In this document: positions 8,552 to 16,963 of the stretch, one piece after another | How the letters are laid out: each line of letters starts with the position of its first letter | How positions within the stretch are numbered: position 1 is the first letter of the stretch | DNA from: Desulfovibrio sp. | GTDB lineage: Bacteria; Desulfobacterota; Desulfovibrionia; Desulfovibrionales; Desulfovibrionaceae | NCBI GenBank assembly: GCA_031275465.1 | Contig: JAISOT010000092.1 | Span: 1 to 32,640 of the forward strand | Direction of reading: 5' to 3' | Length of the DNA stretch: 32,640 bases | Program-made: the position numbers and the translations under genes | Notes under the pieces: generated by a model | The model's database searches: none | Seen by the model: only the letters and a program-made list of their open reading frames with translations | What the model was told of the DNA's origin: nothing

Positions 8552-9643
8552 TTATCCCAAAGCCCGGAGAATGGGCTCGACAAGCTCGTCGGCCCCGATA
8601 AACAGGCCCGGCATGACGCCGTGCCAGTATACGGGGCTTGCGCCGTTCACGGCCAGGCGCACGTCCTCCACCATCTGCCCGATGTTCTGCTCCACCACAA
8701 GGAAACGCCGCGACGGCGCAAGTTTCCGCAGTGCCTCCTCGGGGAAGGGATAGAGGGTGATCGGCCTGAAAAGGCCGACCTTGCGGCCTGTCCCGGGCAG
8801 CCGGCGGATGGCGCTCCGCGCTATGCGCCCTATGGAACCGAAGGCAATCACCACGAGATCCGCGTCGTCAACGTCCTCGCACTCAAACAGCGCTTCCCCG
8901 CGCATCTCGGCGTATTTTTTCTGCAAAAGGCGGTTGCGCCCGGCGAGCTCCCCCTCGGCCAGATAGACGGATTTGAGCAGACGCGGCGCGGCGGCTTTGC
9001 CGCGCGCCCCATAGCCTTCTATGCGCTGGTCCCGCACAAGGGACTCCAGGTATTCCGGCGTGTCCGCCCCGGCGGGCGGCACGCGCCGCACGGGTTCCTT
9101 GAGCTGGGCCACAACGGCGTCGCCCAGGATCATGACGGGATTCCGGTAAACAAAGGCAAGGGTAAGGGCCTTGAACATGAAATCATAACATTCCTGCGCC
9201 GTGGCGGGAGCAAGCACCAGATTGCGGTGATCGCCGTGCCCGCCTCCCTTGACGGCCTGAAAATAATCGCCCTGCGAGGGGCCCAGGTCTCCAAGCCCCG
9301 GCCCGCCGCGCGCCATGTTGACGATAACTCCGGGGATATGGCTGCCGGCCATATAGGAAATGCCTTCCTGCATCAGGGAAATGCCGCAGCTCGAGGAGGA
9401 AACCATGGCCGGCACGCCGCAGGCGCCGGCGCCGATCAGCATGTTGACGGCCCCGACCTCGCTTTCGGCCTGCACGAAGGAGCCGCCGCATTCGGGCAGC
9501 AGGGCGGAAAGCATTTCCGGTATTTCATTTTGCGGGGTGATGGGATAGCCGAAGTAGCATTTCAGGCCGGCGTCCACAGCGCCGTAAGCCAGGGCTTCAT
9601 TACCCTTGGCAAGTATGCGGTCGGGCATCCGTCCGGTATTCAT
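8552..9643 (-). CDS. 2-oxoacid:ferredoxin oxidoreductase, alpha subunit (KorA/VorB-type)
   Basis: This 363-residue alpha subunit has the pyrimidine-binding domain (LAKGNEALAYGAVDAGLKCYFGYPITPQNEI, AESEVGAVNMLIGAGACG, SSSSCGISLMQEGISYMAG) and the C-terminal transketolase-like domain (DADLVVIAFGSIGRIA, RPITLYPFPEEAL). It resembles the VorB group of 2-oxoisovalerate oxidoreductases most closely, but KorA is also possible. The ATG at 9643 overlaps the ferredoxin stop codon by four bases (ATGA), so the two are translationally coupled. The longer ORF upstream is a shadow of the ferredoxin gene. Confidence 0.93.
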   Translation of the reverse strand: MNTGRMPDRILAKGNEALAYGAVDAGLKCYFGYPITPQNEIPEMLSALLPECGGSFVQAESEVGAVNMLIGAGACGVPAMVSSSSCGISLMQEGISYMAGSHIPGVIVNMARGGPGLGDLGPSQGDYFQAVKGGGHGDHRNLVLAPATAQECYDFMFKALTLAFVYRNPVMILGDAVVAQLKEPVRRVPPAGADTPEYLESLVRDQRIEGYGARGKAAAPRLLKSVYLAEGELAGRNRLLQKKYAEMRGEALFECEDVDDADLVVIAFGSIGRIARSAIRRLPGTGRKVGLFRPITLYPFPEEALRKLAPSRRFLVVEQNIGQMVEDVRLAVNGASPVYWHGVMPGLFIGADELVEPILRALG

Positions 9644-9858
9644 GCGGTGGCCCCCCCGGCGTTTCTGAACACCCGTATGGCCGTATCCGGGCACATGATT
9701 GCGCACGAGGCGCAGCCGGTACATCTGCCGTCCGCTTCCACCACTTCATATCCTTGGCGGTTGAAACGGCCGGAAGGGCGCAAAATGCCCGCAGGGCAAG
9801 CATCCGCGCAAAGGCGGCAGCCCTTGCATCGTTCTTCCAGAATTTGAACTCGTGACAT
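9640..9858 (-). CDS. 2x[4Fe-4S] ferredoxin subunit of the oxidoreductase (KorD/VorD-type)
   Basis: This 72-residue protein has two cluster motifs, CKGCRLCADACP and CTGCASCAIMCP, the pattern of bacterial 2[4Fe-4S] ferredoxins. It would take electrons from the oxidoreductase and pass them to free ferredoxin. The ATG at 9858 has GGAG upstream (CGGAGAAAAAATC-ATG). It is the first gene of the four-gene operon and overlaps the alpha-subunit gene by four bases. queA lies upstream on the same strand, 79 bases away. Confidence 0.93.
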   Translation of the reverse strand: MSRVQILEERCKGCRLCADACPAGILRPSGRFNRQGYEVVEADGRCTGCASCAIMCPDTAIRVFRNAGGATA

Positions 9859-9937
9859 GATTTTTTCTCCGAAAAATCCGCATTGATTGCAGTTTGCCCG
9901 GCGCAATGCTCTCCGGCACGGAAACCGGGGGAAATTT

Positions 9938-11080
9938 TCAGTGTATCAGCATGGCGTCGCCATAGGAAAAGAAACGATAGCCACTTTTTACGGCTTCCTC
10001 ATAGGCCGCCAGAACGCGCTTGCGTCCGGCAAAGGCGGAAACCAGCATGAGCAGCGAGGACCGCGGCAGATGAAAATTGGTCAGCAGGGCGTCCACAACG
10101 CGGAATTCGCGGCCGGGATGGAGAAAAATGTCCGTCATGCCGGCGTAGGGCCGCGCCTTTCCGCAGAGATCCGCCACGCCTTCAAGCGCGCGCGCGCTTG
10201 TGGTTCCTATGGCCAGTACCGGACGTCCTTCGGCTTTGGCCCGGGATACGGCATGCGCCGCCTTTTCCGGAATTTCCAGATATTCGCGGTGAAGCCTGTG
10301 GCCGCGAATGTCCTCGCTGCGCACGGGGCTGAATGTGCCGTAGCCCACATAGAGCGTTATTTCAACCCATTCAAAATCAGCCGCGAGTCTTTCACGCATC
10401 GCGGGGGTAAAATGCAGCCCGGCCGTGGGGGCCGCCACAGCCCCGGTTTTGTCGCGGGCGGCATAGACGGTCTGATAGCGCTCGGCGTCTTCTTCGCCGT
10501 CAGGCCGTTTGATGTAAGGCGGCAGAGGGATGCGCCCGGCCGCCGCGAAAGAGCCCGCCAAATCGTCCCGCCAGCCGAGGAGCGCCCGCCACGCCCCGAA
10601 GGATGCCGGCTCAAGGGCGGTGACGCTCAGACCGGCGCCGAAATGCAGGGTTTCGCCTTCGCGTATCCGCCCGCCGGCGCGTATGAGGCCGCTGACTTCG
10701 GCGTAGCGGGCCTTGTCCGCGGCCTTGCGGGAAGCGTCCCGGCGGGCGCGCTCCAGCACCAGCGGCAGCGGCGTCAGCAGCAAAAATTCCGCCTTGCCCC
10801 CGGTGTGGCGTTCGCCCATGAGGCGCGCCGGCAGAACGCGCGCGTTGTTGGCGACCAGCAGGGCGTTTTTGGGCAGACAGTCCGGCAACTCCTCAAAACG
10901 TCTGTGCTTGGGGCTGAATTCGCCCCTGCGGGGCATGACCAGCAGTCGCGAGGAGCCTCTGTTTTCCGGCGGAAATTGGGCTATCCGCTCCGGGGGCAGC
11001 TCAAAGCGATAACTCGCGAGAGAGAAATCCGCCTCGTCCGCGTCATTGCGGATTTGTCGCTGTCGCGCGTCTGAGTTCAT
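9938..11080 (-). CDS. queA: S-adenosylmethionine:tRNA ribosyltransferase-isomerase
   Basis: QueA transfers the ribosyl moiety of S-adenosylmethionine to preQ1 in tRNA, forming epoxyqueuosine at the wobble position. The 380-residue protein has the typical start LASYRFELPPERIAQFPPENRGSSRLLVM, the NNARVLPARL motif, the PTAGLHFT motif and the C-terminal HLPRSSLLMLVSAF and ....FFSYGDAMLI segments. The length fits the family, although the N-terminal 15 residues are extra and a later start is possible. Its ATG directly follows the stop codon of the dehydrogenase gene (TAAATG), so the two are cotranscribed. Confidence 0.96.
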   Translation of the reverse strand: MNSDARQRQIRNDADEADFSLASYRFELPPERIAQFPPENRGSSRLLVMPRRGEFSPKHRRFEELPDCLPKNALLVANNARVLPARLMGERHTGGKAEFLLLTPLPLVLERARRDASRKAADKARYAEVSGLIRAGGRIREGETLHFGAGLSVTALEPASFGAWRALLGWRDDLAGSFAAAGRIPLPPYIKRPDGEEDAERYQTVYAARDKTGAVAAPTAGLHFTPAMRERLAADFEWVEITLYVGYGTFSPVRSEDIRGHRLHREYLEIPEKAAHAVSRAKAEGRPVLAIGTTSARALEGVADLCGKARPYAGMTDIFLHPGREFRVVDALLTNFHLPRSSLLMLVSAFAGRKRVLAAYEEAVKSGYRFFSYGDAMLIH

Positions 11081-12007
11081 TTATGCGAGTCCGAGATCCC
11101 TCAGCAGATTGTCCACCGCCATGGTTCCCATGGTTTCCGTCGCGCCGTTGGTGGACGCGGCGCAGTGCGAACCCAGCACCACGTTGTCCAGGTTGTACCA
11201 GCCCTGGTCCGGAGGGGGCTCCTTTGCAAAAACGTCAAGGCCAGCCCCGTATATGCGGCCTTCCCGCAGTGCGGCCAAAAGAGCGGCTTCGTCGATGAGC
11301 CCGCCGCGCGCGGTATTGACGAGAACGGCGGTGGTTTTCATCATGGCGAGACGTCGGCTGTTGATGAGATTGCGTGTCGCGTCGTCGAGCGGCGTATGCA
11401 GCGTGATGAAATCCGCCTCGCGGCAGATGGCGTCCACGTCGGCGCTCTCCGCGCCGAGCTCGGCGGCCGCCTGAGCGTCGAAAACAGGGTCGTGGACGAG
11501 CACGCGCATGGAAAAGCCCCGGGCGCGTTCGGCAACGCACTTTCCCACAGCGCCGAAACCGATAATCCCAAGGATTTTTCCATACATATCAATGCCGGTG
11601 ATTTTGCGCCAGTCCTTTTCCCGGCATCGGCGGTCCATGAGCGTCGTCTTGCGGGCGACGGCCAGCATGAGGCCGAAGGCGTAATCGGCCACGGCGTTGC
11701 TGTTGGCTCCGACAGTGCGTGATACCGCGATGCCGCGCGTTTTGCAGACGGCGAGATCCACATTGTCCAGGCCCACGCCGTATCTGGCGACGGCGCGCAA
11801 AAGCGGAGCGGCGGCCAGCACTTCGGCGTTCAGCGGGTCAACGCCCAGTATTATCCCTTCACAATCGGCGATTTTTTCCTTCATCCGCGCGGCGGATAAA
11901 ATACCGCCCGTGTCGTTGCGGACAACCTGCAGACCGGCCGCGCCCAGACGCTCGAAAAGCGCGGGATTTGTTGTGCCGAACGAGCGCGGCGTTACCAGAA
12001 TTTTCAC
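11081..12007 (-). CDS. D-2-hydroxyacid dehydrogenase (phosphoglycerate dehydrogenase-like)
   Basis: The 308-residue protein has the D-isomer-specific 2-hydroxyacid dehydrogenase plan. The Rossmann motif is GIIGFGAVGKCVAERA (about 148-163). The catalytic Arg is in VNTARGGLIDEAAL, the Glu in GLDVFAKEPP and the His in LGSHCAAST. No ACT or other regulatory domain is present, so it is shorter than SerA. It would reduce a 2-keto acid or oxidise a D-2-hydroxy acid with NAD(H). It starts at a GTG (12007) with AAGGA upstream. The stop codon abuts the queA start. The real substrate cannot be told from the sequence. Confidence 0.92.
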   Translation of the reverse strand: MKILVTPRSFGTTNPALFERLGAAGLQVVRNDTGGILSAARMKEKIADCEGIILGVDPLNAEVLAAAPLLRAVARYGVGLDNVDLAVCKTRGIAVSRTVGANSNAVADYAFGLMLAVARKTTLMDRRCREKDWRKITGIDMYGKILGIIGFGAVGKCVAERARGFSMRVLVHDPVFDAQAAAELGAESADVDAICREADFITLHTPLDDATRNLINSRRLAMMKTTAVLVNTARGGLIDEAALLAALREGRIYGAGLDVFAKEPPPDQGWYNLDNVVLGSHCAASTNGATETMGTMAVDNLLRDLGLA

Positions 12008-12046
12008 GTCTTTTCATCCTTCAAAGCATTTCGTATTTCAGACGCT

Positions 12047-12149
12047 CCCTTCGGCGTTTAACGGCGAAGGGACCTTCGCCGACGCCTACGGGGCGCACAG
12101 CGCTTCACTGCGTTACGCGCTGTGGAGCGTTCAAAAGCAAAACGCTCCA
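12047..12149. repeat. Cluster of three adjacent hairpins (REP-like)
   Basis: The stems are CCCTTCG/CGAAGGG (12047-12071), ACAGCGC/GCGCTGT (12097-12123) and TGGAGCGTT/AACGCTCCA (12123-12149), the last two sharing a base. The sequence is GC-rich with short internal palindromes, like a repetitive extragenic palindrome. None is followed by a clear T-run. Confidence 0.55.
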
Positions 12150-12274
12150 GTCATTGGTGACGGCCTTATGTACCATAGTTCCGTATTTTTTGCCAGCTTC
12201 CCTGCCGGCGCTGAAAAGTCGCCATAACAAGCTGATATTAAAAAGAATCGTAAGAATAATACCCTCCGCGCGCA

Positions 12275-12294
12275 AATGTCACAGAACTGACATT
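12275..12294. promoter_or_regulatory. Possible operator: AATGTCA-N6-TGACATT
   Basis: A perfect 7-bp inverted repeat with a six-base spacer lies 89 bases before the first GAK gene. The form suits a dimeric regulator, although a small RNA hairpin is also possible. A partial third half-site (TGTCC-TGTCA) follows directly. Confidence 0.35.
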
Positions 12295-12382
12295 GTCCTG
12301 TCAAAAACGCCGGGTACACAAAACGGAAATGCGGTCGGCGGAAGTCTTCCGGCATCAACCCGCAACTAAACGGAGAATGACA

Positions 12383-12802
12383 ATGGAAAAGAAAAAAATC
12401 TCCACAGAGCAGAGGATGGAGTACAGCGCCGCTGTTTCTTATCTTGAAAATCTGCTTGAAGCGTTCAGGACCGGATGTATTGAAGTGCGCAAAAAGGGGA
12501 GCCGGATTGTCCTTGTTCCGTCGTCAGATATAACTGTGGAAATTGAAGCGAAGCAAAAACCTGAAAAGGAATCATTTTCCATCGGGATTTCATGGACTCC
12601 CTGCGCGGCATGCAAGGATGGGGAAGAGCAGATCCGCATCAAGGCGTTCATTGCCGGGCAAGACGAAAAGGACGGGAAGGCCGCGACGGATTCCTCCCCC
12701 GTTGCGGGACGGGCGGCCGATGCGGCAAGTCCGGTTGCGCCCGCCGGAGAAAAAAAGCTGCCGGACGAAATGAAATCCGCCGACGTGAAAAACAAGAAAT
12801 AA
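12383..12802 (+). CDS. Amphi-Trp domain protein with charged C-terminal tail
   Basis: Residues of about 1-75 of this 139-residue protein fit the amphi-Trp domain: an N-terminal helix pair (AAVSYLENLLEAFRTGCIEVRK), then alternating strands (SRIVLVPSSDITVEIEAKQKPEKESFSIGISW) ending at the conserved Trp. A CAAC motif follows. The last 60 residues are rich in Ala, Lys, Asp and Pro and are probably disordered. The function of amphi-Trp proteins is unknown; they are found with GAK-system genes (recalled family knowledge). The ATG at 12383 has GGAG seven bases upstream. It is the first gene of the operon. Confidence 0.8.
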   Translation: MEKKKISTEQRMEYSAAVSYLENLLEAFRTGCIEVRKKGSRIVLVPSSDITVEIEAKQKPEKESFSIGISWTPCAACKDGEEQIRIKAFIAGQDEKDGKAATDSSPVAGRAADAASPVAPAGEKKLPDEMKSADVKNKK

Positions 12803-12847
12803 CGGCGCGTGGTCCGGCATTTCCTTCCTGCTGACGGAACAGACGCC

Positions 12848-14038
12848 ATGCTGGAACTGTGCGGAATATCGGCAAACAATCCTCTTTCCGAAGGACGCGG
12901 CCTGTTCGTGCCTCCCGAATCAATCGACCGCGAACCCGCCGCGGAAGACGTGGCGGACTTTCAGGCGATCGTCGGCACTGAACTGACCGCTGAACAGGAA
13001 GATCGGATACGGATTCCCGATGTCGTCCATCCGGAGCAGCGGCATATCCTGGCCGTGCACTGGCACCCGGAGTTCATCCCGGTTCCGCTTGTCCGGGAGC
13101 GCATGGGCGCCATGTTTCCGGCCGTGGAGGAGGAATTGTGCATTCCCACCCAGCACAACGAACTGCTTGCGCTCAACGGCTTTTCGGGGGTGGAAGTGGA
13201 CTGTTTTTCCAGTGAGTTTAACCAGAAAATACAACTTCTTGCCCACTTTCAGGCGGACAGGGTCGCGCAGGCGGCCACCTTCCGGGCCATGCTGGACCAC
13301 ACCAGGAACTACCGCCGCGCGCAGCTGGGCTTTCTGCTGGATGCCCTTGGGGCAGAGCGGAACGGCAGCGGAGAGATCGCGCGGCGGGCGGCCGGTCTGA
13401 GCGGCGCGGACGAGAGCGTTGTCGCCTTTGCCGCGGCCATCGCCCACAAGCTCCGTTCCCTGATCGAACGGCACAGGGGGCAAGTGGCCAGAGGCAGTCT
13501 GAAAAACAAGCTAGTCCGCAACTTTCTCAACCGCAAGCGCGGCGTATACGGCGACACGTTCATCAGCAGGGTGCAGGTGTACGTCAATGAGGTAAAGGTC
13601 GCCGTCAAGGCCGCGTTTTCACCGGAATACTACTATGAGACAAGAGAAATCATTGAGGAAATACGCGGTCTCGGCGGGTGCGTCGTCATTCCGCACCCCG
13701 AACAGTTCTGGCCTGTTCTGCTGGCCGGGTATGACGTGGACGGTTACGAAGTCTGGAATCCCCAATCCCGGCGGTACACTGAATTTCTTATCTCGGTGGT
13801 GGCGGAACAAAACAGGAACCGGCCGAAACATCGCCGGGAGCTTCTCGTCTTTATGGGGGATGATTGCCACATGAGCGAAAAAATCCTCACGCCGGCGGAG
13901 CGGGATCCGCTGAAGGCGGAGCGGGAGGTCGGCCTGCAGCCGGCCTGGGACGATCTGAACATCCGCAGGAAGCTCATGGCGAATCAGGCTTGCCGCGAAC
14001 TCGTCATCCGGCGATACAGGGAACGCCTGTCAGGCTGA
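12848..14038 (+). CDS. Divergent PHP-like metal-dependent hydrolase
   Basis: The 396-residue protein has scattered features of PHP-superfamily phosphoesterases. These are an HxH motif in AVHWHPEFIP, a later CVVIPHPEQFWP, GYEVWNPQSRRY (the family's 'GxExxN' site) and VFMGDDCHMSEK, which looks like the GSDxH metal site. The middle third is a helical insert (about 150-250) of unknown role. The ATG at 12848 is preferred because GGAA lies eight bases upstream; the ORF track starts at a GTG (12809) without a ribosome site. It lies between two amphi-Trp genes in the operon. A role in removing a phosphate or nucleotide group from another operon product is a guess. Confidence 0.6.
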   Translation: MLELCGISANNPLSEGRGLFVPPESIDREPAAEDVADFQAIVGTELTAEQEDRIRIPDVVHPEQRHILAVHWHPEFIPVPLVRERMGAMFPAVEEELCIPTQHNELLALNGFSGVEVDCFSSEFNQKIQLLAHFQADRVAQAATFRAMLDHTRNYRRAQLGFLLDALGAERNGSGEIARRAAGLSGADESVVAFAAAIAHKLRSLIERHRGQVARGSLKNKLVRNFLNRKRGVYGDTFISRVQVYVNEVKVAVKAAFSPEYYYETREIIEEIRGLGGCVVIPHPEQFWPVLLAGYDVDGYEVWNPQSRRYTEFLISVVAEQNRNRPKHRRELLVFMGDDCHMSEKILTPAERDPLKAEREVGLQPAWDDLNIRRKLMANQACRELVIRRYRERLSG

Positions 14039-14096
14039 AGGCGCGGCCCCGTTGTAACAGGTCAAGGCACATCAACATTCATTACGGAGATAGATC

Positions 14097-14363
14097 ATGG
14101 CTGCTGAAAAGAAATTCATCTTTGAGTCATTGCAAGACATAAAGAGCATATGCTCATTTCTTGACGCCATCACGAATGGGATGAAGACAGGTAAAGTAAT
14201 GCTGTCGTCAGCGGATGAATGTATAGAGATGCATCCAAGCGGGCTTTTGCACATGTCGATAAAAGCGAAAAAGAAAGGGGGCAACAACAAGATAGGCTTC
14301 AAAATACAATGGAAGGAAAGTTCTTCACAAGAGCAGAACATTACGCTGTCCGTGGGGAAATAG
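14097..14363 (+). CDS. Amphi-Trp domain protein, small
   Basis: This 88-residue protein is nearly all amphi-Trp domain: a helical start (FESLQDIKSICSFLDAITNGMKTGKVMLS), then strands (ECIEMHPSGLLHMSIKAKKKGGNNKIGFKIQW) ending in a Trp about 15 residues before the C-terminus. It is a paralogue of the first gene of the operon but lacks the long charged tail. The ATG at 14097 has GGAGATAGATC upstream. Its stop lies one base before the start of the PhoU-kinase gene, a sign of translational coupling. Function unknown. Confidence 0.75.
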   Translation: MAAEKKFIFESLQDIKSICSFLDAITNGMKTGKVMLSSADECIEMHPSGLLHMSIKAKKKGGNNKIGFKIQWKESSSQEQNITLSVGK

Positions 14364-14364
14364 C

Positions 14365-16026
14365 ATGGGGAACATTGACGGGATACGGGAAAATTTTAAA
14401 TTCATTGTATCGGAAACACAGATGCAGGTTCATCGGATATATGATTTTGTAAAACATCCGACGAGTGAGGCATATGAAAAGGCGGTCAATCGTGAATCGT
14501 ATATCAATAACCTGAAAATGATTATTGAAAACAAATGCTACGCCTGCATTCATGCGCACGGCGATATGGACACGCGCAGCCTGAACCGCGTCCGGGCCGT
14601 TCTGTCGATAACCGCCAATCTTGAGCGCATCTGCGACGTGTGCATCAATATCCTTGAGCAGATGGGCTACCTCGCCGAACGCCGTATCCTGCGCGACAGC
14701 GAATATTCCCCCATGTTCCAGGTTATTGAGGAAAGCCTTGATCTGGTGTCCCGGGCACTGGAAGAGTCCAGCTTGCCCAAGGCCCTTCGCATCTGCCGCT
14801 CCGAATACATTCTTGACGCCCTGTACCGCTCGTCTTTTGAACGTCTCACCTCCCTGATCAATTCCAGCCGGGAAGGGGCCGGCAACTGCATTACGGCCAT
14901 TTTCATTTACCGCTATCTTGAGCGCATCGGCGACATGCTGCTCAATGTGGGCGAGGCGATCCTTTTTGCCGTTCTTGGACAACGCATTAAAATAGAACAA
15001 TTTGACTCGTTGCGGCAGACGCTTGAAAATTCCGGCTATACCGGCGCTTTTGAAAATATCAATTTTCAGGCTATCTGGGGTTCGCGTTCCGGCTGCCGCA
15101 TCGGCAAGATCGAAAACGCGGGCGAGGGGCGCATGTCCGAACACGCCTCCCTGTATAAGGAGGGAGCGCCCAAAAAAATTTTGCGCGAAAAGGAAAACCT
15201 TGAAAAATGGGATGCCCTTTTTCCCGGCAGCGTCCCCCGCATTTACGGGTACAATGCAGACGAGGACCGTTCGTCCCTGCTGGTGGAGTTTTTAAGCGGC
15301 TGCGGCTTTGACGATCTCATCATCCTCCGGGATGGGGCAACCGTCGCCAACGCCTTTTTCGTGCTGGAAAAGACCATTCAGCATATATGGGAAAAAACGC
15401 TTGATCCCGGGCCGGTCGCCGTCAACTTCATACAACAGTTGCAGCAGCGCTATGACGAGGTGCGGCAGGTCCACCCGGAATTCGCCCAGCGCTCGCGTCT
15501 TTCCATAGGCAAAGCGCATGTGCCTTCCGTACAAAGCCTTATAGAACAATGCCGCGAATATGAAAAAAACCTTTGTGCTCCATTTTCCGTGCTGATTCAC
15601 GGAGATTTCAACACAAACAACATCATCTATGATCATGAAGAGCAAATTGTGCGGTTTATCGATCTCTACCGGTCAAAGCAGTATGACTATGTTCAGGACG
15701 TCTCCGTGTTTCTTGTTTCCAACTTCCGGCGGCCGATTTTTGACCCGCTGCTGCGTGGCAGACTGAACAGGGGAATCTCGGAATTCCACTCCTGGGCGCT
15801 GCAATTCGCGCGGGAAAAGGAAGACGAAACCATGCAGGCCCGCATGGCCTTTGCCCTGGCGCGGTCGTTTTTTACTTCAATCCGTTTCGAGATGAACCAG
15901 GCCTTTGCCGGCGAACTGTTTATGCGGGCGGCGTTTTTGCTGGAATCCATCAGCGCGCACGGACGGACGGGCGGCCCCTGGCAAACGTTCACCTTTCCCC
16001 CGGACATCCTGTATTACACCGCATAG
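14365..16026 (+). CDS. PhoU-like domain fused to an APH-type kinase
   Basis: The N-terminal 225 residues form a PhoU-like helical bundle. Each half carries the metal-binding helix pattern, ANLERICDVCINILE (84-98) and YRYLERIGDMLLNVGE (182-197). The C-terminal part is an aminoglycoside-phosphotransferase/choline-kinase fold. The catalytic loop is LIHGDFNTNNIIYD (about 410-423) and the magnesium-binding segment is RFIDLYRSKQYDYVQDVS (about 430-450). PhoU proteins usually sense or control phosphate uptake, and APH-fold kinases phosphorylate small molecules or proteins. The fusion of the two in one 553-residue chain is unusual. It sits in the middle of the GAK-type operon. The kinase substrate is unknown. 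Confidence 0.82.
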   Translation: MGNIDGIRENFKFIVSETQMQVHRIYDFVKHPTSEAYEKAVNRESYINNLKMIIENKCYACIHAHGDMDTRSLNRVRAVLSITANLERICDVCINILEQMGYLAERRILRDSEYSPMFQVIEESLDLVSRALEESSLPKALRICRSEYILDALYRSSFERLTSLINSSREGAGNCITAIFIYRYLERIGDMLLNVGEAILFAVLGQRIKIEQFDSLRQTLENSGYTGAFENINFQAIWGSRSGCRIGKIENAGEGRMSEHASLYKEGAPKKILREKENLEKWDALFPGSVPRIYGYNADEDRSSLLVEFLSGCGFDDLIILRDGATVANAFFVLEKTIQHIWEKTLDPGPVAVNFIQQLQQRYDEVRQVHPEFAQRSRLSIGKAHVPSVQSLIEQCREYEKNLCAPFSVLIHGDFNTNNIIYDHEEQIVRFIDLYRSKQYDYVQDVSVFLVSNFRRPIFDPLLRGRLNRGISEFHSWALQFAREKEDETMQARMAFALARSFFTSIRFEMNQAFAGELFMRAAFLLESISAHGRTGGPWQTFTFPPDILYYTA

Positions 16027-16063
16027 TGAAAATCCGCCCTGCGGGCAAAGTGAGGAAAAAACT

Positions 16064-16963
16064 GTGAAGATAGGCGTGATCGGCGTGCCGGGAGGCGAAT
16101 CTTCCGAAAAATTGGCGGATGCCGTGGCGGACGCCACAGGAACGCGCATTCTTGTTTCCATGGACGCCGTGCGGCTTGATCTGCCCTCCGGCCGCTGCTT
16201 TTACAACGGCATGGATATTTCCGCGCTGGACGCCCTGATTGTCAAAAAGATAGGGGCGCGTTATTCTCCGGACCTTCTGGACCGGCTGGAAATGCTCTGT
16301 TTTCTTGCGGACAGGGGCGTGCGCGTGTTTTCGGATCCGCACACCGTTATCCGCATGCTGGACCGTTTGGGCTGCACCCTCAGATTGCAGGCGGCGGGCG
16401 TTCCCATGCCGCCCACCACCATTACGGAAAGCCCGGAACAGGCCTTGCGGGCCATCAGGCGGTATGGCCGGGCGGTTCTCAAACCGCTGTACACGTCAAA
16501 GGCCAGGGGCATGCGGCTTGTCGACAGCCGGAACCCCGGACTGCCCGACCTCATCGCGGACTATGTGAAGGACAATACAGTGATATACGCGCAGAAAGCC
16601 CTGCGACTGGAAAACAATCTTGATCTCGGCGTCGTTTTTCTGGGCCAGGACTATCTGACCACCTATGCCCGGGTAAAAGCGGAAAACGCATGGAACACCA
16701 CCACCGCCAACGGGGGACGCTATGCGCCCTTTACGCCCGATGCGGCGATCCTGGCTGTGGCCCGCAAAGCGCGGGCCGTGTTTGACCTTGCCTTTACCTG
16801 CGTGGACGTGGCGGTAACGGACGACGGCCCGCTGGTCTTTGAAGTTTCGGCCTTCGGGGGCTTCCGGGGCGTGGAAAAGACAACCGATCTCAACCCGGCG
16901 GCCCTGCTGGCGGAGCATCTGCTTGCCCGCATGCGCGAGCCGGCCGCGGGAGGCAAGGCATGA
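16064..16963 (+). CDS. GAK system ATP-grasp enzyme (RimK-like)
   Basis: This 299-residue protein has the ATP-grasp plan of the RimK group: an N-terminal alpha/beta domain (KIGVIGVPGGESSEKLADAV), the LRLQAAGVPMPPT hinge, the ATP-binding strand AVLKPLYTSKARGMRLV, WNTTTANGGRYAPF and a metal site in FEVSAFGGFRGVE. RimK-type enzymes join an amino acid or other amine to a carboxylate with ATP. I chose the GTG at 16064 because GAGG lies eight bases upstream and the protein then begins directly with the first beta strand; the longer ORF overlaps the previous gene. Its stop overlaps the HprK-like start by four bases (ATGA). In NCBI terms it fits 'GAK system ATP-grasp enzyme' (recalled). Confidence 0.85.
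   Translation: MKIGVIGVPGGESSEKLADAVADATGTRILVSMDAVRLDLPSGRCFYNGMDISALDALIVKKIGARYSPDLLDRLEMLCFLADRGVRVFSDPHTVIRMLDRLGCTLRLQAAGVPMPPTTITESPEQALRAIRRYGRAVLKPLYTSKARGMRLVDSRNPGLPDLIADYVKDNTVIYAQKALRLENNLDLGVVFLGQDYLTTYARVKAENAWNTTTANGGRYAPFTPDAAILAVARKARAVFDLAFTCVDVAVTDDGPLVFEVSAFGGFRGVEKTTDLNPAALLAEHLLARMREPAAGGKA

Larger units (their letters stand above)
12008..12382. other. Divergent intergenic region between the dehydrogenase and the GAK operon
   Basis: These 375 bases separate divergent genes. The left half (12041-12149) holds three neighbouring hairpins. The right half is AT-rich and contains a 7-bp inverted repeat. Promoters for both directions must be here, but no strong sigma-70 box pair or GG-N10-GC element was seen. 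No convincing small gene was found. Confidence 0.6.

Noticed and set aside
12809-12847. GTG start of the PHP-like gene given in the ORF track
   Set aside because: No ribosome site; the ATG at 12848 has one and gives a cleaner N-terminus.
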